DNA of 64,000 nt from the NCBI RefSeq assembly GCF_030272615.1, contig NC_081406.1, positions 110,885,783-110,949,782 on the forward strand, written 5' to 3'. The position numbers and the translations under genes were made by a program. The number at the start of each line of letters is the position of its first letter. Within the stretch, counting starts at the first letter, position 1. Below the pieces are notes generated by a model, which saw nothing but the letters and a program-made list of their open reading frames with translations, was not told the DNA's origin and made no database searches. Shown piece after piece: positions 35,107 to 45,484 of this stretch. This stretch comes from Cryptomeria japonica. Its lineage: Eukaryota; Streptophyta; Pinopsida; Cupressales; Cupressaceae.

Positions 35107-36970
35107 TGTAGTCACATAAATCTGTCCACTTAATTAAATGAATACTTAGTATTTATTTGATTATTTAACCATCAATTAATAATTAATTAAATTAATATTT
35201 AATCAATTCATCTTAACCCTCTTCTCCTATTAATTAAATAAATTATTCAATTTATTTGATTTAATTCACTTAACCAAATTCATACCATTAATTAAATAAA
35301 TAAATCATATTTGTTTAATTAAATCTTCTCTCACATTTAAATAAATTAATATTTATTTAAATCCCCCAAAATCCCACCTCTCACATTTAAATAAATTAAT
35401 ATTTATTTAAATCCCCCAAAATCCCACCTCTCACATTTAAATAAATTAATATTTATTTAAATCCCCCAAAATCCCACCTCTCACATTTAAATAAATAAAT
35501 CATTTATTTAAATCACCTTTATCCTCCACCCACTTGTATTTTCCTACAAAAGCAAGTTGCACAACTATTTTAAATAAATTATTTATTTAAAATCCTATTT
35601 ATCCTCACCCACTTGAAACCTTTAATGGTTTCCCTTAAAGTCTTCAAACTTGATGGCTTTAAAGTCTTCAAACTTGATGGCTTCCTTCTATAGTCTTCTT
35701 AAGCCTTTAATGGTTTCCCTTAAAGTCTTCAAACTTGATGGCTTTGAAGTCTTCAAACTTAATGTCTTCCCTTAAAGTCTTCAAGCCTTTAATGGTTCCC
35801 CTCAAAGTCTTCAAGCATTTTAATGCTTTATCTTCCTTTTTTTCATTTAAATAAATTAATATTTATTTGAATATTTATCCAAATACAACTTGCACACATT
35901 TATTGAAATAAATGAATTTTTATTTTAAATAAAATCCTATTTTCCCTCACCCACCAAATCCACTTGCAAAATCTAATCCCCTTCTAGATTCTTCTAACCC
36001 CTTCCTAATTAGCCTAATCCATCCCCTAATTATTGTCACATTCCTAAGCAAAATGGAGTCACTTCTCAAAGCCTAAAAGTCTTTGATAACCATTAAAGGC
36101 TTCCAACCTTCAACCACTAAATGTCTCAAAGTCTTGGATAACCTTTGAAAGCTTCCAACCTTCAACCACTTAATCCACAAAGTCTTCAAAAACCATTAAT
36201 GGTTAACCCAAACCCTCCTACATGGTTAAAACATTTGTTTTGACTCAACCTCTACCCAACCCAAGGGTCTCATCAAGCCTTTAATGCTTTGACCATGCTT
36301 ATCTCTTAATCATTTGTACAAAGGTTTATCCTTGCATTAACTCCTAATCCAGTGGGTAAACCTAATTTAGGCTTGACCCTTACCTTCTAGATAACCATGA
36401 GGTCTTCTCAGGCCTTTAATGCCTCCAACCTCTTCTCTCAACCCAATCCTATGTTGACACTTGTCACCATTTTATTGGTGCCAATTGTGCACATGGATCC
36501 CCAACTTTCAAACTTGGCCCTTGATTAAACCATTCAATCTTAACCCTTCATTTCCCCATTTCTTCTATAAATAGAACTCTTCTCCTCAAGCAAAAAAAAA
36601 GCATTAGAATATTGTTGTTATACTGGCATTAGCATAGAGCTTTCTCATAGCATCACTATCTACACTTGCATAGCATTTGCTTATCATATTCAACTATCTT
36701 GAATCTCCATATGTCATCCATGGCTAGTGCTAAAAGCTAAGAGCTACACTCATTTGGGACTTGGAGAGGAGAGGAACAAGGGAGGAGCAACTACGAGCAT
36801 CTTGATTAGCTATTTTATTCTATGTTTATATGCTTTCTATTTCATGCTTAATATCTCTCTTGATATGCCTGTTTAGGATAATCTTTTGTTGCTAACACTA
36901 ACGTTTGTTTCTTGTGCTCTTGTGTGTGTTGCCATCAAACAGATTTTCTAATCCTTTTTGCAGAGCATCA
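35107..36970 (+). repeat. Element C 3' LTR
   Basis: 1864 bp. Identical in layout to the 5' copy, with three rather than two 50-bp tandem units (about 35332-35481), which accounts exactly for the 50-bp length difference. Roughly 14 base substitutions separate the two LTRs by eye. Confidence 0.97.
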
Positions 36971-36975
36971 CTTAG

Positions 36976-37481
36976 TATATGAAAAGAGGAATGATTTTGA
37001 CTTAAAAGTTTATACTGATGCTGATTGGGGAGGCAACATAGATGACAGGAAAAGCACAAGTGGTGGAGCTTTCTTTTTGGGAGAAAGACTAGTAAGTTGG
37101 CTTAGCAAGAAACAAGGATGTATCTCACTGTCAATAGGAGAAGTTGAATATATTGCTGCAGCATTGAATTACACCAATATAGCATGGATCAAACAACTAT
37201 TGGAAGGTATAAATGAGATAGTTACCGAGCAAGTAACTAGATTCTGTGATAATACTAGTGCCATTAACATTTCAAAGAATCTAGTAATGCACTCTAAGAC
37301 AAAGCATATATCTATAAAGTATCACTACCTCAGAGAATAAGTTCAAGAGAAGAAAGTTGTGCTGGAATATATCAGTTCAAAGGAGCAATTAGCAGACATC
37401 TTCACAAAGCCATTGCCAAGGGACACTTTTGAGTATCTCAGAAGCAAGTTAGGGGTCCTACCCCTATCTTCTACTCACTGA
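36976..37481 (+). pseudogene. Element B pol, second part (RNase H)
   Basis: Continues the B frame after element C: the Val codon is split by the insertion. The copia RNase H shows YTDADWGG, GEVEYIAAA and FCDNTSAIN, so the Asp-Glu-Asp set is kept. ADIFTKPLP marks the usual end of a copia polyprotein. One in-frame stop, TAA at 37338, lies where Gln would fit. The natural stop TGA is at 37479-37481. Confidence 0.95.
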
Positions 37482-37974
37482 CAGAGTTCGGTGAAAGCAT
37501 CAATTTGATGAATATATAGAATATTATGTCTGGATTGATGTTGGTTTATGCACTTTAGAAGGTTTTCTAAAGTTGTGAAGGAAATTGTGAATAGAGACAA
37601 GTTCTCTGACCGAGACTGAGATGATACATAGCAAGGCAAATCACTTCACAGAGGAAGAGTTCATGATTTAGTTCTTTTACTTTTTGGCATTATTGTCAAA
37701 GGGGGAGAAGACTAAATGGTTGACTGAATGGTAAAGCCCTAAATGAATAAGATAACAGAAGACTAATGACAGGGGGAGAAGATTACTTCAAAAGGGAGAA
37801 GACTAAATGCAAGACAACAACTCAAAAGATTTTAACAGCTCAAGGATAACAGGAGAAGTCTAATAGCAATCTGAATCCGAATCAATTTGAATATCTTGTT
37901 GGTATTACCATTTAAAAGTTGGTTTTGCCATCAATGCCAAAGGGGGAGATTGTTGGCATTATAGTAAGGGAGAT
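37482..37974 (+). other. Element B 3' region with several polypurine tracts
   Basis: Short non-coding stretch with repeated purine tracts: aaagggggagaag (37698-37710), cagggggagaag (about 37770-37781), aaaagggagaag (37791-37802), aaagggggagat (37939-37950) and taagggagatt (37966-37975). Multiple tracts before the 3' LTR are a described Sirevirus trait. The last two flank a duplicated LTR start, tgttggcatt (37951 and 37975). Confidence 0.85.
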
Positions 37975-39491
37975 TGTTGGCATTTCAATATCAGGAGATT
38001 GTTGATATTCATTAAGGATATTGAGAAGGTTGTTGAAGATTATTGATATAACTATAGAAGGATGATAACTATCTTTATAACATTATTTTTTCATTGATGT
38101 CAAGAAATTGATTATCCGATTCAGTATGATGTTGCCATATCTTGAGAAGATTTATTTGAAGAGAATTAAGATGTCAGTAAAAGACACAGAAAGAATGTGA
38201 TGAATAAAGGGAGAAATAAGTTATTCAATGGGCAACTATTATCGAGTTAGACAATGATGAGATTATGATGTTTAGATTGTTTTGATATCCTACATATGTT
38301 GTTGATTGTAAGGTTTATACTATACTATGTCACCGAGCAAAGAACCTAGTTCGTAAACCCTAAGGAACTAGTCGGTAAACCCTAAGGTTATCGATATCGA
38401 TTAATGAAGGCAGAATGTCTACCAAGTAAAGTTTAGTATTTACCAAGTTGCAACCAAGTTATGATGGTGTGCATTGGATGAATACAAGCATTATTTAATG
38501 AAGGACAGTGATGAGCTGGAGTTGATTAAATTATTGGATTGCCGCACATGAAGTTTGTTAAGGATCTACGGCAATGGAAGATTGGCAGGAAAATCTACAG
38601 TGCAGATTGAACCACAATAACCTTGTGCAAGTTCCAAGAAAGGAATGCAAGTCCTGGGGCAAGGTAAAACATTTTCAGATCAAAAGATGCATTGAACCTA
38701 GTCAAGTTTGAAGATTTGATGGCTATGATTGATCATGGGAAATGTGATCAAGGAGATTAAGCAGTTAGCAAATTGTTTATAAATAAGGAATTGTTGATGA
38801 ACAATGTATGCGTGCAAGTGTAAGCACAGGGATGCTACATAGTGATTACCGAGCACAGAAGCTTGAAGACCTATTTGAATAATAGAGTAGAGAGCCCAGC
38901 AGAGGGACAAATAAGTCCTATGACAGGATTGTTTTGAGCAAATAAGAATCTGCTTTAGCATTTTAGATGTGAAGTTGCAGATATATTTTTATTACTGTTA
39001 TTTTGTAACTGACAAAAAATCTCTTAACCGAGTGGACTTAACAGTCTTATTTGTAAACCCTCTAGCAAGGTAACATTCTAAATGAGTGTTTGAAATCCTT
39101 TGACAAGGTCACTTCTAACAAAGTGAAGATCCTAACAGATCTGAGGGAAATCCCTTAACCAGGTCACATCTAGCAATGTGTTTGTAATCTTTAACAGGAT
39201 TTGCTTTTAACCGAGCATACTCTAGAAGAGTATATTTCTTAGTGGGTCCGAAATCCCATAGTGGTTTTTCCCTATTTGGGTTTCCACGTTAAATCTAGTG
39301 TTATATGTGTTATGATGATTATGTGTTTATGAGTTTGCATGTTTAGTAGTTTTTGGTTATATTGCTGAAGCATAAGTTACCAAGGTTGAATCTGTTGATT
39401 TTATGGAAGTTTAAGTTTGTATGATTCACCCCCCCCTCTCATCTTGTTATCTATTGGAATCTGTACTTTACATTAAGTATTAGAACTATCA
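37975..39491 (+). repeat. Element B 3' LTR
   Basis: Same ends as the 5' copy (tgttggcatttcaatatc ... gaactatca), TATA box at 38778-38785, C-tract motif at about 39422. It is followed by the target duplication ctagg at 39492-39496. Confidence 0.97.
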
Positions 39492-40723
39492 CTAGGTGCA
39501 GAAACTGGTTCTACTTGAATCACTTCTTCTGGCTTCTTCTTCCAGGTTTTCTTCATATCTGCTTGAACAATTTCAACATCAATCTTTCCTTCCGGAGTGA
39601 CCGGTAAGTCATCCGATATACTCTTTCTTCCTCTACAGAATCTTGCTACATGACCCGATTTGTTACAGTGATAGCAAACCATTCCAGGTGCTCTCCAAGG
39701 TCTATTATTCATGTTTCCATTCTTCCTTCTACATGTTGCAACAGTGTGACCATGACCACGACAAATCACACAGATTTCTCTCCATTTGGTTGCCGCTTGA
39801 TAGCCACCACTACCTGACTGATGACTATAGGTATTAAACCGGTTTGGGCTCCGGTTCTTAGAGGATTTAGGAAAAACTCCTTGACTCCTTCGAGGATACC
39901 TTCCAGTATTGTGCATGACAGACTTGCATTCAAATGCTCTATGCCCAAACTTGTTGCATGCATAAAAATTTCCATTGAATCTATTGGGTCTAGGCTTATC
40001 ATTTAGAAAATAAGGAAAATTATTGTAAGCCTTACTTCTACATACATTAGCAATTTGTTCTTCCTTGAGACAATTAAAGCAAATGGGTTTGAACTTTTGC
40101 TTACCTTTATCCTTTGATGCTGGTTATTTCTTTGATGTTCCATTTTTTGTTCCAGAGGTCTCACCTTCCTCATATTCAAAGAAACCAAGTCCATTGGTAT
40201 TCTTTACCAGTTTGGCTGATTCAAGCTTCTGCTCTAGCTTGACAGAGCTCTTATTGAATTTGGCAAGTATTTCCTTTGACTCAGTGAGTTCTTTGGAAAT
40301 GGAAGCATTGGATTCCTTCAAGGTTGCATTCTCAGAGATAGCCATGTTTAGTTCACCTTGCACTTCTTCTTTTTCCATTTTGCTTTCATGAAGACGAGCG
40401 GTAAGTGCACTGATCTCTTGCTTCAGCTTGAGATCTCGTGATCTTTGTCTTTTACCAGATCTTCAACTTTCCTCCGGTTCTCAAGCTCTTGATACATTTT
40501 GATAGTTAGTCCTTCAAGTTCCCTTCTTAGGTTGGCATTGGACTCATTCAATTTTTCAACTTCTTGAATTAGGGCTTCCATGTCCGCTTCATCAGAAGAA
40601 CTATTTTCAGTTAGCTCTATCAGTTTTTCAGCATGCTCTCTTCTTTCTGCTTGAGAGGCCTTATATTTGACCTTAAGTTCATCATAGGCTTGCTCAGTCT
40701 GAGTGAGCCAATGAGTAAGTTCC
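39492..40723 (-). pseudogene. Element A gag remnant: coiled coil and four zinc-knuckle motifs
   Basis: On the minus strand a coiled-coil region (about 40723-40140, heptad-like LKVKYKASQAERREHAEKL and ESNASISKELTESKEIL) leads to NTNGLGFFEYEEGE, the kind of NGLGF/KTGLGF block seen in Sirevirus gags. Four CCHC-type motifs follow. Two are degenerate (CFNCLKEEQIANVC, and one near 39970 with Phe for the first Cys, YACNKFGHRAFEC). Two are intact (CVICRGHGHTVATC and CYHCNKSGHVARFC, between about 39770 and 39640). The frame shifts once near 40430 and has stops. It is interrupted by B at 39492 and continues at 15628. Upstream, only MGEYIMREL (from 42237) precedes it, so the N-terminal capsid domain is missing. 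Knuckles bind RNA in the particle. Confidence 0.85.
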
Positions 40724-42212
40724 TATTGGCATTATGTGAACCGGTATGAGGACATAATGACATTGTATGTTGTCATTGATGTCAATATGTTGCAGAGGTG
40801 TGAACCGGCATATGTGAGAACCGGTGTAACACTGTGAACTGACATTTGTGCCAAAGTGAAGCAGTGTGCTTGTTCAAAGGTGAACCGACATATGGTTATG
40901 GGAACCAGCACATGGAAGCATTGAATGACTACCAATTCATAGTCTCAACTTTAGGGTTTCCAGTTGAAGTGCTTCAAGCCTGTGTGGCTCAACCGGTGAC
41001 TTTGTGCGATGAGTTAGCATGATAACAAAGAACAAGATTATGTTGCCATGTAAGCCTTGTTTACGTGAAGGATCCTGCATGAATAAGATCTTGCCTATCT
41101 ATCTCGGGAATGTGTGAAGACTGTAAAATGGTGATAACATGTGATGGGTTATCAGCCGCCATGAAAATGGCAGAAAATGAATGATGGAGATTAATGCAAT
41201 ATGCTCAACGGTCAGGATTGAACCGTTTGAACTCCTTAACCTATTAGGGTTAGGGTTTAGGGTTTATGCTTCTGACCTAACTTTTTTTCTATAAGGTCGA
41301 TGTTGTGACTCTTTCTAGGGTTGTTGGCAAAATCCAAGAGAAGGGATACGTGATTCTTGCCAGACCAAAAGGAGAGAAGTGATGCCTACAAAGTGTAAGT
41401 GCAGAAGGTGAAGAGGAGCTTAAGCGGATCTGCATTGGCATTGAGTGTTGTTACCAGATCATTGTAATACCTATTGATCTCTAACCACCTCAATAGTTGG
41501 AAAATCCCTTAACAGGGTAGCCTTAACAGGCTTGATGTAAATCCTTTAACAGGGTAACTCTAAGCTATTGAGTTCGAAGTCCTTTAGCTATTGAGTTCTT
41601 GAAATCCTCTAACAAGGTAACCTATAATAGGGTTTAACCCTTAATCGGGTATTGTAGCCATCCCTTAACCGGGTGATCTCTAATAGGATCAGTTCGTAGC
41701 AGAACCTATTATAATGTCTCTAACCGGACAAGGCTCCTAACAGAGCGGACTTCCAAAGAGTTCAAAAATAGCTTGTGGGTATTCATCCCCACCGTGGTTT
41801 TTCCCAGTTGGGTTTCCATGTGAAAAATATGTGTGTCATGTGTGATTATTTTATCTTGTGATGCTTTGCTATTGTTTGTCAAGCATATGATGGTTCTGTG
41901 TTTTATGTCTATCAATAAAACATGTTGAACTAGCTGTTATTATGATCTGATGATAGATCACCTGTTTATGCATAAGGGTGAAATGGTAGTGTAGTCTCAA
42001 GTTGAGTGAAAGGCTAAGTGTGTAACTAGTTAATACTTGTCTTAGACATTCTTAGCTTTATTGGTTGCACTTTGCTTCAAACTGGTATCACTATCTGCCA
42101 GTCTTTTGAAGCATTTGCTATCAAACCAGTTTTGAACTGTTTTTTGTTTGTACTGATTCACCCCCCCCTCTCAGTACCGATTTGGTACTATTTTCTCATC
42201 ATTGAGTTATCA
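40724..42212 (+). repeat. Solo LTR S of another copia family
   Basis: 1489-bp plus-strand LTR, tattggcattatgtgaacc ... gttatca, flanked by perfect gttcc duplications (40719-40723, 42213-42217). It interrupts the gag leader of element A. It shows the C-tract motif (about 42154-42173) and phrases such as ccttaaccgggtgat typical of this LTR superfamily. With no internal region left, it is the product of LTR-LTR recombination. The first dinucleotide TG has mutated to TA. Confidence 0.92.
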
Positions 42213-42287
42213 GTTCCCTCATAATGTACTCCCCCATATCTCTTTCCAAGTGGTTAGACTTATAGAAAGGCTGGCTCTTATACCAAT
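42213..42287 (-). other. Element A primer-binding site and gag start
   Basis: Minus strand: the primer site ttggtataagagcc (plus 42273-42286) lies next to the LTR and is one base off the usual tggtatcagagc. An ATG at 42237 opens MGEYIMREL, which joins the coiled-coil frame across solo LTR S. The distance of only 36 bp from primer site to ATG and the missing capsid domain suggest an old internal deletion. Confidence 0.7.
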
Positions 42288-43426
42288 TGATGAATACTAA
42301 GAGGGGGGGATGAATTAGTATACCAAAAAATACTGTACTTAAATACTTTAATAGTCTGGCAGTAAACCGGTAAAACAGTTTAACAAAAAAATCGGTTAAC
42401 ACACATGCAAACTAAATATCAAATAAGTCATTCACCCATAGAAGCACAATCACCATAACACAAGAGATTTTGACGTGGAAACCCAAATGGGAAAAACCAT
42501 GGTGAGATGAAACTCACAAGTAACTATCTGTAGAATAGTAACCAGACCGGTTAAGGTCATACAATGTTCTTTACCAAAACACATCCTGTTAGGAATCTCA
42601 ATCTCTATTAGGAGATAAGTTTGATTAAAGACTACCTTGTGAGAGGATTTCAGATCCATAGATGTGAACCACCTTGTTAGAGGATTTGCAAAGGTTTTTC
42701 TGGGCCTACCTAGTTAAGGGTTTCTGACTTGTCAAAGATGTGAGTAATCAACAAGTGAATGATCTAGCAAATGGCATAGTCTACTTGATTAGATCCATTG
42801 TAGCACATAGCTAATTCTCTTCAGCATTACTTCAGTCTTCAGTAAATCCACACTCTATAGACTTGATCTTCTCAGTTAAGATCACACATACAAGAGCTTC
42901 AAAAAAAGACCACCAAAACCTAACAGCTACTCTCATACATACGCATACAAAACCCTAGACATGATGTCCTAAAAAGGAATCTGAATTCATGTCGGTCCAA
43001 TAGGATTACATTGCAATTTCCTAGGTTCAGTGTATCTAGACACATTTGATAACATGACACAAAATCATCGTCAAAGTGTCGGTGGATGGTAACTCATCAC
43101 AAAAATATACCGGTTGGTAACTCATCATAGAGTATTACCGGTTGAAAAAAATTGAAGACTGGAAAAAGATAACTGCCGCTTTTGGCTCCTTTGCTCCGCT
43201 CTGCTTGAGGTCCTTAAACCATTTGATCTCTCTCTGTCACTTGGGTCTTTATACCACTTGAGATTGGTAAACACTTTCTTCATAACATCAATAGTCTAAA
43301 GACTACAACATTATACCGGTTTGGAACAATTACCGATTGAGCATAATTCATACATTCACAAAGTGATCTCATAGCAAGTGTGTGTCCATCAATGACAATC
43401 ACAACATAATCATCAAAATGCCAACA
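42288..43426 (-). repeat. Element A 5' LTR (right copy)
   Basis: Minus strand starts TGTTGGCATTTTGATG (plus end 43426) and ends gtattcatca (plus 42288), so both canonical ends are kept. TATA-like tctttata on plus at 43246-43253. Followed on the plus strand by the target duplication gctgc (43427-43431). Confidence 0.92.
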
Positions 43427-44210
43427 GCTGCATTATCTCAAAGAGGGGCAAAATATAGACACCTAAAATTGTCCTATCTAATTAAATAAATATTTTATTT
43501 ATTTAATTATTTTAGCCTAATTCTTCTATTAATTAAATAAATCTTTATTTATTTAATTAATTCATTTATCCTCTTCTAGCCTTATTTCTCATTTAAATAA
43601 ATACTTTTATTTATTTAAATTGTCCTTTCCTAAATTAAATAAATATCTTATTTATTTAATTGATCTCACTTCCTCTATTAATTAAATGAATCTTTATTTA
43701 ATTAATTAATTCATTAACCTTTTCTACCCATGACACATGTCATTCATCTCTTAATTCCTACACTACCTACCCTCTCATTATTTTCTTATTTCTTCTACCT
43801 ACCCTCGAATCCTAGCCGACCATTTATCTTTTACACCTCTCAATCTTATCCCTCCATTTCTTATAGTGTCTTCTATATAAAGAGATGCATCCTTCATTAT
43901 CAACCCCCAGCTACGCTTTTGAATTTTCATATGCGATCAAGTCTACTTGCAACCACATTTTTGTTCTTTGTTGAGCTCTTGTGTACACATAAAATCTAAG
44001 AGAAAATATATCAAGCAAGATCAATGGAGATAGGAAGAATGGAGATCCAAACCCTATTGGACATGTGATGGTATAATCTTTGTGATTTCATTTGATTTAC
44101 ATTGTCTTAGGTAATCTTCATATGTTATGGTGGATCTTTGTTGTTGTTAGGCTAGGGTTTTGTGGTTGAATTCATTTAGTCTTTCAATATTGTTGTTTTC
44201 ATTTTTACCA
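43427..44210 (+). mobile_element. Element H, right part: polypurine tract and LTR
   Basis: gctgcattatctc, then the tract aaagaggggcaaaa (about 43440-43453), then an LTR starting tatagacacc at 43454 (TG mutated to TA). The tract and its surroundings match element C at 35080-35106. The LTR opens with palindromic taaataaat/atttattta blocks (43475-43720), as in C but otherwise different. A TATA box tatataaa is at 43874-43881. The LTR end is not clear; element D text begins by about 44230. H and C are related families. Confidence 0.75.
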
Positions 44211-44229
44211 TAAACAACAGGAAAATAAT

Positions 44230-45484
44230 ATATTCATTATTCCTCTAATCCGGTTCAATCTAGTTAGATGTTTTGCCACCAATACCAAAGGGGGAGATTG
44301 TTGGCATCATGGTGGGCATGATGAAGTTTGAGGTACTTAAGAAGTTGTCATTAATGGCAATACTGGTTCTAATATCATCATAATTGATCAGAAGAGGGTT
44401 ATAGTGGATTGGTAAGGAACAGGGGACTAAAGACTTCCACCGATGAGTAGAGACCAGTTTACAGGAAGCAACCGGTAGTTGAGCTAAGTAAAGAAGGTTC
44501 ACCGATATAAAGAAAACAACCAGTAGCAAATCACAATGGTGAAATGAAAAGGATAAGTATGCATAGTCATCAACATGTTTGTCTTACTAACATGTAGATC
44601 TGACCAGTTTAGAAAGAGCTAATTGAAGTTAGAGTGCTTGCTAGAGAACCGACAAGATTTGTGGCATGAACGGCTAGTCCCGCCGATATAATCGGCGAGA
44701 TGTGAGGAACGAATAGATTGGCGCATAGAATGATTTTTTGAGTTCAAATTGTGGAGGGAAAGTTCATTCCAAGATTGAAGACAATTATATACATGTTTTT
44801 TCGCCTTGAGTTTGAAGGGTCGATGGAGTTGTAAGTGGATTGAGGTTGAAAATTAGAGCAAGGTAAAGAACAAACGAAGTGCAGAAGGGTTCCTCATGAA
44901 TCGGTGAAGCCATCACCGAGAAGAGATTGAAGCACATATAGAAAAATCTATATGACATAAAAGTGTCATCATCAGACCAATGATTTGTTGCTCTCTAATA
45001 ATTTCAGTAGATTAAATCCCTTAACAGGGTGAACCTTAACCGGTTGTGTTTGTAAAATCCCCCAATAGGGTCACTCCATAGAGGAAGTGTAAAATCCTTT
45101 TGCAAGGTGATTCCTAATAGATTCCAAGGTATTCTTAATAGGATACTAGTCATCTTTAACAGGGTGATGTTCTCACAAGGAATAGGATTGTAATCTCTTA
45201 ATAGGGCACTCTTTTTCACGGCAGTAAAAGAGATTGTGGGTTATCCCCACTATGGTTTTATCCCTCTAACTAAGGGTTTCCACGTATAATTGATCGTGTT
45301 ATGTGATGTTTATTTGATGCATGCAAATCTCTTTGCTTCAAATTTCTTGTCTTCATTATTAATGCAATAATTTAAGTTAATTTGAAAATGGTAGTTGCAA
45401 ATCAGTTTGCTTGAAAGTTTGAATTCTATAAAAATTGGTTTGATTGATTCACCCCCCCCCCCTCTCAGTCACCGGTTAATATCA
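44230..45484 (+). mobile_element. Element D: 3' end of a copia element
   Basis: A short internal tail (gttttgccaccaataccaaa) ends in the tract aaagggggagat, followed by an LTR from 44299 (tgttggcatcatggtggg). The LTR carries the C-tract motif gattcacccccc at about 45445 and ends at about 45484 (ttaatatca). No upstream coding part is present, so only the 3' end survives, or the rest was removed when H and D were joined. Exact end uncertain by a few bases. Confidence 0.75.

Larger units (their letters stand above)
20836..36970 (+). mobile_element. Element C: Ty3/gypsy, Tat lineage, young and nearly intact
   Basis: 16,135 bp with LTRs 20836-22649 and 35107-36970 and a perfect target duplication cttag (20831-20835, 36971-36975) inside the RNase H region of B. 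LTRs differ by about 14 substitutions (0.8%) plus one 50-bp repeat unit. Order is PBS, 2.7-kb leader, gag, protease, reverse transcriptase, RNase H, a second archaeal-type RNase H, integrase, 2.4-kb 3' region, polypurine tract. The dual RNase H and the CX2HX4HX4C gag finger point to the Tat group (relatives of Ogre). It is the most recent insertion in the window. Confidence 0.97.
15634..39491 (+). mobile_element. Element B: Ty1/copia retrotransposon, split by C
   Basis: Complete element bounded by TG...CA LTRs (15634-17092 and 37975-39491) and a perfect 5-bp target duplication ctagg (15629-15633 and 39492-39496). It has a tRNA-Met type primer-binding site, gag-PR-IN-RT-RH in copia order and polypurine tracts. 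Without the 16.1-kb element C it is about 7.7 kb. It sits inside the gag of element A in opposite orientation. LTR divergence is about 4% by eye plus two indels, and all damage in the coding part is point stops. Hallmarks are Sirevirus-like. Confidence 0.97.
10331..43426 (-). mobile_element. Element A: Ty1/copia-type element without pol, minus strand, split by B and S
   Basis: Two related terminal repeats (10331-11533 and 42288-43426) lie in minus orientation, flanked by gctac and gctgc, a 5-bp target duplication with one G/A difference. The minus strand reads in order: 5' LTR, primer-binding site, gag remnant with zinc knuckles, a roughly 950-residue unknown reading frame, polypurine tract, 3' LTR. 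After removing element B (23.9 kb) and solo LTR S (1.5 kb), A is about 7.7 kb. No protease, integrase or reverse transcriptase is present, so A must have been mobilised in trans. LTRs differ by roughly 5-6% where I compared them, so it is older than its inserts. Confidence 0.9.
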
